From contig DNPC01000530.1 of assembly GCA_003501565.1 (NCBI GenBank), positions 1 through 5,617 of the forward strand: a stretch of DNA of 5,617 bases, given 5' to 3'. Position 1 is the stretch's first letter. The number at the start of each line of letters is the position of its first letter. Both the position numbers and the translations under genes were made by a program. The DNA is from Planctomycetaceae bacterium (GTDB taxonomy: Bacteria; Planctomycetota; Planctomycetia; Pirellulales; Pirellulaceae). The notes beneath the pieces were generated by a model that made no database searches, was not told the origin of the DNA, and saw only the letters and a program-made list of their open reading frames with translations. Shown one piece after another: positions 1 to 5,385 of this stretch.

Positions 1-49
1 CCTAACGACGATTGGAAGCCATGCAACCTAACGACGATTGGAAGCCATG
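1..49 (+). repeat. 26-bp tandem direct duplication
   Basis: Bases 1-23 (beginning CCTAACGACG and ending GAAGCCATG) recur exactly at 27-49, separated by CAA, giving a period of 26 bp. The first copy touches the window edge, so more copies may exist upstream. The unit lies inside the reading frame of the partial membrane protein and would shift its frame. Confidence 0.9.
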
Positions 50-144
50 GGTTCCACCGTCAGCAGGAAGCTAGACGCTGGCAACAGATCATCATTGCTG
101 TCTTGCTCGGTCTTCTTATCGCTACTGGAAAATTCTTCCAGTAG
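1..144 (+). CDS. C-terminal fragment of a membrane-anchored protein (5' end outside window)
   Basis: Reading frame 1 is open from the window edge to a TAG at 142-144, giving 47 residues with no start codon before the hydrophobic stretch, so the gene begins upstream. The tail is basic (RQQEARRWQQ) followed by a membrane segment (IIIAVLLGLLIATGKFFQ), a normal arrangement for a C-terminal single-pass anchor with positive charges on the cytoplasmic side. I do not recognise the family and cannot give a function. Oddities: the first 49 bases contain a 26-bp tandem duplication, which is not a multiple of three, so the two copies are read in different frames. Another possibility is a very short protein starting at the ATG at 21 in frame 3 (MQPNDDWKPW...) that stops at 72-74 unless frameshifted into the membrane segment. 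The stop codon falls inside the 3' arm of a hairpin. Confidence 0.45.
   Translation, partial: PNDDWKPCNLTTIGSHGFHRQQEARRWQQIIIAVLLGLLIATGKFFQ
122..144 (+). terminator. Gene-end hairpin, terminator-like but without T-run
   Basis: CTACTGGAA (122-130) and TTCCAGTAG (136-144) form a perfect 9-bp stem with a 5-base loop. The stem contains the stop codon of the upstream partial gene. No T-tract follows, so this is not a classical intrinsic terminator; it may be a 3'-end stabilising hairpin or a weak terminator. The first full copy of the 15-bp repeat starts 12 bases downstream. Confidence 0.5.
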
Positions 145-156
145 ACCAATCATCCA

Positions 157-171
157 GCTAACGCCCGCTTG
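157..171 (+). repeat. Intergenic 15-bp repeat, copy 1 (GCTAACGCCCGCTTG)
   Basis: First of three full copies of GCTAACRCCCGCTTG in the window, all in the same orientation. It differs from the other two only by G for A at position 7. It lies between the gene-end hairpin (122-144) and the start of the RuvB-like gene at 281. Function unknown. Confidence 0.8.
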
Positions 172-210
172 TCTGGTGTTGTGTGTCGTGCATGGAGGCC
201 CTTTCAATTC

Positions 211-236
211 CAACTTTTTCCAATGACACCCGCTTG
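211..236 (+). repeat. Leader block CAACTTTTTCCAATGA plus partial copy of the 15-bp repeat
   Basis: Bases 211-226 match 5069-5085 except for one missing C. Overlapping it, 222-236 (AATGACACCCGCTTG) agrees with the 15-bp repeat at 12 of 15 positions, with the last 11 identical. The pair lies in the 5' leader of the RuvB-like gene, about 45 bases before its ATG. It may be a degraded or composite copy of the element. Confidence 0.55.
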
Positions 237-280
237 CCGATCACCAGAGGCAATCATCACCACACAAAGAGCCAATCTTC

Positions 281-1231
281 ATGAACGAAACCGAACCACT
301 CATCACAAGCCTAAGCCAAGTTGTGGGTCAGACCCGAGCCGTTCGAGTGCTTCGAACGGCGCTCGATGCTTATTGGCACGAACGAAGCAAACTTGGTGAA
401 GAGAACGTAGCGTTACCACACCTGCTTATGGCAGGCCCAAGTGGAACGGGTAAGACCTTGCTGAGCGAACTTGTTGCTCAAGAGCTATGCACCACCGAAA
501 TTCATGTCGAACTCGCTCAGAACATCGGCAACATCGGTCAAATGCAAGGACTGCTGATGATGCTCGACAAGCCGGGCCAAATTCTGTTCTTGGACGAAAT
601 TCACGAACTCAACGAATCGGTTCAGGTGTGTCTCTATCGAGCATTGGAGGAACGAAAATTGTTTCTTGGTGGAAACAAAAAGCCAGTGACTTTGCCGCCA
701 TTCACGCTGATCGGTGCGACGACCCACGAATTCATGCTTGCAACAAGTGCAAGACAACGCTTCAAGATCTTGATCCGTCTGTCGCATTATCACATCGATG
801 AGATGGCCGTCTTGATCGAGCAGCGAGCAAAGCGGCTTGGTTGGGGCATCAATCCCAAATCAATCCATGAACTCGCAAAGCGAAGCCGTGGTGTTCCCCG
901 TTTAGGGGTTCGAATGTTGGAAGCTGCCAAGCGATGTTGCTCCGCAAATGAATGCGATTTCATCGAAACCAATCACGTTGCGGAGATGGTTGAAATGGAA
1001 GGCATTGACCCACTGGGATTCGATCCGGTGGAACAATCCTATCTGCAACTTCTGAAGCAACATCAGGGAGCAGTAAGGCTTAACGTACTTGCCACTCATC
1101 TTGGCTTGCCCCGTCAGTCAATCGAAATGTTCGAAAGCGATTTTATTCGCTTGGGACTGATCACTAAGAACGAGAAGGGCCGCTGTTTAACACCCGCTGG
1201 GCATGAACACTTGAAGGCCAGTCAGGACTAA
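281..1231 (+). CDS. RuvB-like AAA+ ATPase (Holliday junction branch-migration motor family)
   Basis: The 316-residue protein follows RuvB architecture throughout and is close to the usual length of about 335. Visible in order: VVGQ start of the AAA+ domain (14-17), Walker A GPSGTGKT (52-59), Walker B ILFLDEIH (101-108), sensor 1 TLIGATT (142-148), an arginine-finger region SARQRF (156-161), a sensor 2/lid segment RSRGVPRLGVRML (201-213), and a C-terminal winged helix (about 240-312) of the RuvB DNA-binding type. In the family this hexameric ring pumps DNA through RuvA-bound Holliday junctions. Here the hairpin region before LPPFTLIGATT, which contacts RuvA in canonical RuvB, is shorter (FLGGNKKPVT), and no ruvA or ruvC lies in the window. 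This suggests an element-borne paralogue working with another partner or with the host RuvA (inference). The ATG at 281 is chosen because the RuvB N-terminus follows directly; no good Shine-Dalgarno is seen. The HTH gene follows after 45 bp. Confidence 0.9.
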   Translation: MNETEPLITSLSQVVGQTRAVRVLRTALDAYWHERSKLGEENVALPHLLMAGPSGTGKTLLSELVAQELCTTEIHVELAQNIGNIGQMQGLLMMLDKPGQILFLDEIHELNESVQVCLYRALEERKLFLGGNKKPVTLPPFTLIGATTHEFMLATSARQRFKILIRLSHYHIDEMAVLIEQRAKRLGWGINPKSIHELAKRSRGVPRLGVRMLEAAKRCCSANECDFIETNHVAEMVEMEGIDPLGFDPVEQSYLQLLKQHQGAVRLNVLATHLGLPRQSIEMFESDFIRLGLITKNEKGRCLTPAGHEHLKASQD

Positions 1232-1276
1232 TTTTTTTGTGCTTCCACTGTCCGATTTCTGCAAGGCAACTGAACG

Positions 1277-1735
1277 ATGACCGCAAAGACAATGAATGAA
1301 AATCAGCCAAAAGCTGCAATTACCGTGAGTCGAATGTGTTCGTTGATGAAGATGAGTCGCAGCCAGTTTTACTGGCATGTGAAGCGAGGGACGTTTCATG
1401 CTCCACTTCGATTGTCCAATGGCCGTCCATACTTCAACGCTTCTCAGGTCGAAGATAACTTGAAAGCGAGAGAGATGGGCATCGGGGTAAACGGTGAATA
1501 CGTCCTCTTCTACGAGCGATCCGAAACGCCACCAAAACCAAAACAAACACCCGCTTCCAAAGCAGATCACACGGAGTTACTGGACAGCCTTCAGGCCCTC
1601 GGTCTCACCGGTCTGACGACCAAGCAAGTCGGCGAAGCCGTTGAGTCGTGCTACCCGAAAGGCACCGGCAGCGAGGATGAAAACGACATTCTTCGCACAG
1701 TCTTCCGACATCTGAAGCGTTCTGGAATTGGTTGA
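1277..1735 (+). CDS. MerR/AlpA-type helix-turn-helix protein, two-domain
   Basis: The product is 152 residues. Residues 16-63 read as a MerR/excisionase-like winged HTH: a short helix (TVSRMCSLMKM), the turn and recognition helix (SRSQFYWHVKRGTF), then a wing and helix (NGRPYFNASQVEDNL). A Pro/Lys-rich linker (PPKPKQTPASK, 85-95) leads to a second helical domain (98-152) with a possible second HTH (LTGLTTKQVGEAVES) that I cannot assign. Small proteins of this class act as recombination directionality factors or repressors of their own element, and the recombinase gene immediately downstream supports that role here (inference). The start at 1277 has AAGG 9 bases upstream; the alternative ATG at 1292 would give an N-terminus MNENQ, the same five residues as the recombinase. 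Distances are 45 bp from the RuvB-like gene and 134 bp to the recombinase. Confidence 0.7.
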   Translation: MTAKTMNENQPKAAITVSRMCSLMKMSRSQFYWHVKRGTFHAPLRLSNGRPYFNASQVEDNLKAREMGIGVNGEYVLFYERSETPPKPKQTPASKADHTELLDSLQALGLTGLTTKQVGEAVESCYPKGTGSEDENDILRTVFRHLKRSGIG

Positions 1736-1748
1736 GAAGTGTTTTGCG

Positions 1749-1765
1749 AATGATCGGTGATCATT
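1749..1765. promoter_or_regulatory. Inverted repeat, candidate operator or hairpin
   Basis: AATGATC (1749-1755) and GATCATT (1759-1765) are perfect inverted arms around GGT, 13 bases after the HTH stop codon and about 105 bases before the recombinase start. The downstream arm could also pair with CCAATG (1773-1778), so two alternative hairpins are possible. A binding site for the HTH protein encoded just upstream is plausible but unproven, and the symmetry could also be chance. Confidence 0.3.
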
Positions 1766-1869
1766 TGGAACACCAATGAAGTTCGTTTGGAGTCCGTCGA
1801 TTTAGGGCGGAAGTGCGTCGGAAGGTTGTTTAGAAACTGTTCGATTTGTTGAGGAAAGTTGTACGAAAG

Positions 1870-2802
1870 ATGAACGAGAACCAATCCGATAAGTGTTCGG
1901 AATTAAGCATGACAAGTGTTGTTATCTTGCGTTCGCCAGATTCAGCAGAGCAAAAAATCCAACAGGCCGACAACGACGAGCAATTGATCGACCTCTGGCT
2001 ACATGGTCGTCCCAAGAATACGCAGCGGGGATACCGCAGTGAGATTGATCGATTCATCGAGTTCGTGAATAGACCACTTCGCTCGGTGAAGCTATCGGAC
2101 CTCCAGTGGTTTGCTGACGAACTTGGACAATCATTGAAGGAATCGTCTGTCCATCGAGCCGTGAACGCCGTAAAGAGCCTGCTGGCATTCGGCCATCGTC
2201 TGGGCTATCTCCAATTCGATGTTGGCCGTGCCCTCAAGCTTCCGGGTTTCAGGGAGGAACTGTCGGAAAGAATCATCAGTGAAGCGGAGGTTCTGAAAAT
2301 CATCACCTTGGAACCAAGTCCTCGCAATCGAGCAATGTTGCTGACATTTTACGCTGGTGGTTTTCGTGTCTCCGAAGTGTGTGCAATGAAATGGCGACAC
2401 CTTCAGGTACGAGACGCCACCGGCCAGATCACTGTGTTCGCAAAGGGCGGCAAAACCAGATCCGTGTTAATGCCGAAATCAGTTTGGGATACGTTGCTGG
2501 CTCTTCGTAGAGAATCATCAGAGGATGGCTTTCCCGAAGCCCCTGTTTTCAGAAGCAGGAGGAAGGGGCATCTGTGCGAAAGTGCAGTTTGGCGAATTGT
2601 AAAAAAGGCGACCAAACGTGCTGAAATCCCGAAGGCAGTAAGCTGTCACTGGTTCCGTCACGCACACGCAAGTCATGCGCTTGATCGTGGTGCTCCTATT
2701 CACTTGGTTCAGGCCACATTGGGGCATGATTCAGTGTCAACCACGGGAAAGTACTTGCACGCCCGTCCTTCTGAATCGAGTGGAATCTACCTTCCAATGT
2801 GA
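1870..2802 (+). CDS. Tyrosine recombinase/integrase (XerC/D-like)
   Basis: The 310-residue protein is typical of the Xer/phage-integrase family. The N-terminal SAM-like core-binding domain covers about 33-125 (QLIDLWLHGRPKNTQRGY...). The catalytic domain covers 135-305. All six catalytic positions are visible: R166 (GGFRVSEV), K192 (AKGGKTR), H260 and R263 (HWFRH), H286 (TLGHDSV) and nucleophile Y295 (GKYLHA). The enzyme should therefore be active in DNA strand exchange through a 3'-phosphotyrosine intermediate. The ATG at 1870 is preferred over in-frame TTG codons at 1846 and 1849; a GAGGAAAG sequence (1851-1858) lies somewhat far upstream. It sits between the HTH gene and the DisA_N-like gene on the same strand. 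Whether it integrates the element, resolves multimers or acts on the 15-bp repeats cannot be told from the sequence; no tRNA or obvious att core is seen beside it. Confidence 0.93.
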   Translation: MNENQSDKCSELSMTSVVILRSPDSAEQKIQQADNDEQLIDLWLHGRPKNTQRGYRSEIDRFIEFVNRPLRSVKLSDLQWFADELGQSLKESSVHRAVNAVKSLLAFGHRLGYLQFDVGRALKLPGFREELSERIISEAEVLKIITLEPSPRNRAMLLTFYAGGFRVSEVCAMKWRHLQVRDATGQITVFAKGGKTRSVLMPKSVWDTLLALRRESSEDGFPEAPVFRSRRKGHLCESAVWRIVKKATKRAEIPKAVSCHWFRHAHASHALDRGAPIHLVQATLGHDSVSTTGKYLHARPSESSGIYLPM

Positions 2803-2890
2803 CCGGCGTTTGCAACGTCATTTCGCTCGAAAATCAGTTAAAGTACATCCCACGATTCGACCAACTCCCTTTACGCAGTCCCCACGAAAA

Positions 2891-4099
2891 ATGCAGCCCA
2901 ACGAAATTGCACGCATCATGCTCGATCTCGTACCTCAGTGGTACGAAGCAGATGTCGGCCCGCAATCTCATCGCATCGCACAAGAGGATGTGTCAGTAGA
3001 GTTTTGCTCGCACCGAAAGCTGACGCCAGATCTCGAAACCTTTCTGACGAATATGCGTTTGAAGCTGAGAGGGTTCATCGAACGATATAAAGATGCGACC
3101 GACATCGCCTCAGAGTGTATTCAAGAAGAGCTTGTCCTAGACTGGCTGGAGATTCAGCAGAGCGAAGACCATCCTGTGGATTGGAAACGGGTGATCAACT
3201 ACTGTCGTTTCTTGAATGAACGAACATACGAGAACTCGCCGGTAAGCAAGAATATTATTATCTCAACGAGAGAAGGCGAAAGTGCGCTTGACGACGACTG
3301 CATTGCAAAGTTTCTTGATCCGTTGGCTGCATCGCCGCATACGTTTCTTGAGTGCGATTCGAAGCTGCGGCTCGTTGTGTACGCAGAAGTTCAATGGGAC
3401 GAGATCACAGAGCCAATAACTTACAGTTTACATCCCTCATTTTTGCACCCGATTCACTGCCGCTTGAACTCAGATGACTCGAACTCTTATCGTTTCTCCT
3501 TGCATGTCACGTCCAACAGAGATGTTGTGATCATGGACAAGGGGGGGATGCTGGCCACATGCCGGAAGGGACGGTGGCGAATCTATGACAAACTGACGTT
3601 CAAGAACTCGCTCGTTGATATATTTGGCAACTATTACGTTGGTGCAAATCTGTATGAGCCAATATTTGACCTTAGCTACAAACGCCATGGTGCATTACTG
3701 ATTTACGACCCGTCGCACTTGGTCTTGCCACATGTCGTCAATCAAGAGTCAATAATTGCAAATGCTTCACGGACTCGCCAAGAGGTACTATCAACCGCAA
3801 GATCTTTAGGCATTGGCGAAAAGTTGGGGGGGAGCTACGGCCTTCGAAAGATGGTGTCTGAACTTGCAAGCATTGACGGTGCGTTGATCTTTGACAAGGA
3901 CAACATTTTAGCCGTGGGAGCGGTCATCGAATCTCACCCAGAAACGGCGGGCAGTATTGGAGCAAGAACGACTGCTGCAAGGTCGGCATACAGGTGGGGT
4001 GCCAAACCGATAAAAATTAGTGCTGATGGAGATGTCGAAATCTTTTTTGAGAGTCGTAACGGCGACCAATCCTGTGATGCGACTATGACGTTCGCATAG
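2891..4099 (+). CDS. DisA_N (diadenylate cyclase-like) domain protein with diverged catalytic motif
   Basis: The product is 402 residues. The C-terminal part (about 264-390) matches the DisA_N/DAC fold in motif order: a KRHGALLIYD strand (264-273, as in the RHGALIVIE of cyclases), IDGALIFD with the DGA motif (D329-A331), GARTTAA (357-363) at the GTRHRAA position, and a final ISADGDVEIFF strand pair (376-386). Active DisA/CdaA enzymes need both DGA and RHR to join two ATP into c-di-AMP. Here only the first Arg (R359) is kept, with H and second R replaced by Thr, so it may be a nucleotide sensor, an enzyme with other specificity, or inactive. Residues 1-260 contain a helical N-terminus, an RTYENSPV motif (111-118) and a beta-rich segment (VVIMDKGGML...GRWRIYD) resembling the sensor regions that precede DAC-like domains. 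No membrane segment or DisA DNA-binding domain is seen. The start at 2891 follows the recombinase by 88 bp, without a clear Shine-Dalgarno; no in-frame ATG lies between. The gene is convergent with the AlpA-like pair. Confidence 0.72.
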   Translation: MQPNEIARIMLDLVPQWYEADVGPQSHRIAQEDVSVEFCSHRKLTPDLETFLTNMRLKLRGFIERYKDATDIASECIQEELVLDWLEIQQSEDHPVDWKRVINYCRFLNERTYENSPVSKNIIISTREGESALDDDCIAKFLDPLAASPHTFLECDSKLRLVVYAEVQWDEITEPITYSLHPSFLHPIHCRLNSDDSNSYRFSLHVTSNRDVVIMDKGGMLATCRKGRWRIYDKLTFKNSLVDIFGNYYVGANLYEPIFDLSYKRHGALLIYDPSHLVLPHVVNQESIIANASRTRQEVLSTARSLGIGEKLGGSYGLRKMVSELASIDGALIFDKDNILAVGAVIESHPETAGSIGARTTAARSAYRWGAKPIKISADGDVEIFFESRNGDQSCDATMTFA

Positions 4100-4204
4100 C
4101 ACAATGCCAACTGAAGCCAAGACGACAATTGCGGATCGTGGGAATGCGAACGACAACTGGCCCCGGCTTGTGGAAAATCGGATATTGGCATCGCCTCCAA
4201 TCAT

Positions 4205-4513
4205 CTATTGCCACCATCGTCCCCAGCGATATGCAGGAGACCAGCTGCTGCCACGCATCTCAATCCACTCAGTTCGTCTGGGGCACCCGGCTTCGGTCCA
4301 TTCCAGCAGTTCAAAGACGCTCCACCGAGCCGTCTTGCCAAGCCCAAGATGGAGAGGTAGCGGAATTCGATCTGAATATACAAGTTGTTGAACAACTGAC
4401 TTCGGCAGTTGGATGAATCTTGCCATCTCCGCTGTAGTCAGCAACAACTTCTCACAGTCTCTTAGATACTCAACATCAGGCTGAATATGGTGTCGAATCT
4501 GCTGGCGTGGCAT
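4205..4513 (-). CDS. AlpA/excisionase-like HTH protein, second gene of pair
   Basis: The 102-residue protein has one MerR/AlpA-type HTH at about 22-80: LLLTTAEMARFIQLPKSVVQQLV (helix-turn-helix), then HLGLGKTARWSVFELLEWTEAGCP (wing and helix). The final part is Trp/Arg-rich (WSPAYRWGRWWQ). It aligns with the protein encoded just upstream on this strand, sharing the EWxEAxCPxRxxW pattern, so the two are paralogues. The ATG at 4513 is chosen because GAGGAA lies 4 bases upstream and overlaps the stop codon of the first gene; an upstream in-frame start would overlap that gene. The family includes AlpA and Xis-type DNA-binding proteins that steer site-specific recombination or repress element genes. 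The 105 bp to the convergent DisA_N-like gene show no clear terminator. Confidence 0.75.
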   Translation of the reverse strand: MPRQQIRHHIQPDVEYLRDCEKLLLTTAEMARFIQLPKSVVQQLVYSDRIPLPLHLGLGKTARWSVFELLEWTEAGCPRRTEWIEMRGSSWSPAYRWGRWWQ

Positions 4514-4516
4514 CAG

Positions 4517-4523
4517 CTTCCTC
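4517..4523 (-). promoter_or_regulatory. Shine-Dalgarno overlapping stop codon
   Basis: On the minus strand GAGGAAG overlaps the TGA (4524-4522) of the first AlpA-like gene and lies just before the ATG at 4513. This fixes the start of the second gene and suggests translational coupling. The leader GAGGAAGCTG is nearly the same as GAGGGAAGCT before the first gene. Confidence 0.7.
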
Positions 4524-4992
4524 ACTTTTTCTTGCGCGTGTCTGTACCACGGCCCTCTGAGTAATTCCAGTGTCGCTGCGGTGGGCAATCAGCCTCGACC
4601 CATTCAATGATCTCACGCAATCGCCACTGAGTTCGGTTGCCCAGTTTGATCGGATTCGGCATGGCTTTTTCCTGAATCAAACGTGATATCGTGCGAGACG
4701 AGATGTTGAGCAGTGCTGACACCTGCTTGGTGCCGACCAGCAAGCCACCATCTTCGGGCAACTTTCCAAGTAAGTAGGCATCTCGAAGTTCCGTCGCCTT
4801 TGCTTTGTCTGAACCCGTGAGAACCGTGCCTGCTGTCGTGGGGCTAGATGGACTCGGTGAGTTGGTCCTGATGCCGGATCTATCAATCGCACGCCCGACA
4901 GAATCTTCAAGCATCTTCGGTGCTGATCTTGCGATCTGCTGAAGTGCATCACCTAGAAGCGACACGGCTTCTGAAAATTGATTTGTATCCAT
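4522..4992 (-). CDS. AlpA/excisionase-like HTH protein with N-terminal extension, first gene of pair
   Basis: The product is 156 residues. An N-terminal helical segment (1-38, QFSEAVSLLGDALQQIARS) is joined by a Ser/Pro/Thr-rich linker (43-60) to a second helix (62-76) and an AlpA/MerR-like HTH (83-137): LLVGTKQVSALLNISSRTISRLIQEKAMPNP (helix-turn-helix), then LGNRTQWRLREIIEWVEADCP. The tail is basic (RKKK). The HTH would bind DNA; the N-terminal helix may mediate oligomerisation (inference). The ATG at 4992 is chosen for its strong Shine-Dalgarno (GAGGGA, 4-base spacer) over an in-frame TTG at 5028. It forms a two-gene operon with the downstream paralogue (8-bp gap) and is transcribed divergently from the 80-residue gene at 5092. 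The intervening 99 bp contain the second copy of the 15-bp repeat, which could be in its control region. Confidence 0.8.
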   Translation of the reverse strand: MDTNQFSEAVSLLGDALQQIARSAPKMLEDSVGRAIDRSGIRTNSPSPSSPTTAGTVLTGSDKAKATELRDAYLLGKLPEDGGLLVGTKQVSALLNISSRTISRLIQEKAMPNPIKLGNRTQWRLREIIEWVEADCPPQRHWNYSEGRGTDTRKKK

Positions 4993-4994
4993 AG

Positions 4995-5002
4995 CTTCCC
5001 TC
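4995..5002 (-). promoter_or_regulatory. Shine-Dalgarno deciding the start at 4992
   Basis: On the minus strand GAGGGAAG lies just before the ATG at 4992 and supports that start over the TTG at 5028. Most plus-strand genes in the window lack so clear a site. Confidence 0.7.
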
Positions 5003-5034
5003 GTGTGTGAATCGTGGTTCAACAACAACTTGAT

Positions 5035-5049
5035 GCTAACACCCGCTTG
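5035..5049 (+). repeat. Intergenic 15-bp repeat, copy 2 (GCTAACACCCGCTTG)
   Basis: Exact match to the copy at 5386 and 14 of 15 with the copy at 157. It lies in the 99-bp divergent gap between the AlpA-like pair and the 80-residue gene, 42 bases before the latter's ATG. Confidence 0.85.
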
Positions 5050-5068
5050 TGAAGTAGGTCGAACAAAT

Positions 5069-5085
5069 CAACTTTCTTCCAATGA
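5069..5085 (+). repeat. Leader block CAACTTTCTTCCAATGA
   Basis: This 17-base block matches 211-226 apart from one extra C. In both places it lies downstream of a copy of the 15-bp repeat (gap 19 bases here, 39 there) and upstream of a start codon. Together with the 15-bp repeat it suggests the two leaders share ancestry. Confidence 0.6.
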
Positions 5086-5091
5086 GCCGAC

Positions 5092-5334
5092 ATGGATCAG
5101 ACCGAAATCGTCCGTCGTGAAATGTGCAAGACGATCAACGCCGAACCCGGCAGCCGGGAGGATCTCGAATCCCGCTACGGCGATGTGTACGACACTCAAG
5201 AACTTCAAGAACACTTTGCTGTTCTCGGTTTCTGTGCCCCGTTCTGTGTCGTCGCACGCAAGTCTGACGGCGTTCGTGGAAGCGTTCTCTTCCAGCACAA
5301 CCCTCGTTTCTATCACTCCTTCAAAGCAGAGTAA
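5092..5334 (+). CDS. Small conserved-looking protein of unknown function, 80 residues
   Basis: The complete 80-residue reading frame starts MDQTEIVRREM and ends in FKAE. It has a helical, charged N-terminal half (to about 35, EPGSREDLESRYGDVYDTQEL) and a beta-rich C-terminal half (VLGFCAPFCVVARKSDGVRGSVLFQHNPRFYHSF). No signal peptide, membrane segment or known catalytic motif is seen. The pattern resembles small proteins of unknown function that I recall from planctomycete accessory regions; this is memory, not a search. The start at 5092 lacks a good Shine-Dalgarno, but the N-terminus reads as protein and no better start exists. It is bounded by copies of the 15-bp repeat at 5035 and 5386 and followed by a strong hairpin, so it sits alone in a 351-bp unit. 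Confidence 0.75.
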   Translation: MDQTEIVRREMCKTINAEPGSREDLESRYGDVYDTQELQEHFAVLGFCAPFCVVARKSDGVRGSVLFQHNPRFYHSFKAE

Positions 5335-5343
5335 TCAACACCA

Positions 5344-5380
5344 AAGCAAGGGACCATCGATGGAGCGATGGTCCCTGCTT
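5344..5380 (+). terminator. Strong gene-end hairpin
   Basis: AAGCAAGGGACCATCG (5344-5359) pairs with CGATGGTCCCTGCTT (5366-5380) through 15 base pairs with one bulged A and a 6-base loop. It begins 9 bases after the stop of the 80-residue gene. The stem is GC-rich like an intrinsic terminator, but only a short CTT/CATTC follows, not a T-tract. The third copy of the 15-bp repeat starts 5 bases later. Confidence 0.7.
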
Positions 5381-5385
5381 CATTC

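Noticed and set aside
1188..1200. TAACACCCGCTGG resembles the 15-bp repeat
   Set aside because: It lies in frame at the end of the RuvB-like gene and encodes LTPAG, a sensible part of the winged-helix tail, so the match is probably coincidental.
1232..1238. T7 run after the RuvB-like gene as an intrinsic terminator
   Set aside because: No stable GC-rich stem precedes it, only 3-4 bp symmetry around AGTCAGGACT, so transcription probably continues into the HTH gene.
1546..1556. AACACCCGCTT, an 11-base match to the repeat
   Set aside because: It is inside the HTH gene, coding part of a Pro/Lys-rich linker (KQTPASK), and lacks the GCT 5' end and the gene-boundary position of the intergenic copies.
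2675..2890. Longer N-terminus for the DisA_N-like protein
   Set aside because: The extension overlaps the recombinase's catalytic end in another frame and reads as low-quality protein; no in-frame ATG lies between the recombinase stop and 2891.
4104..4391. Plus-strand reading frame after the DisA_N-like gene
   Set aside because: It overlaps the minus-strand AlpA-like gene, has no domain pattern and no ribosome site, so it is a shadow.
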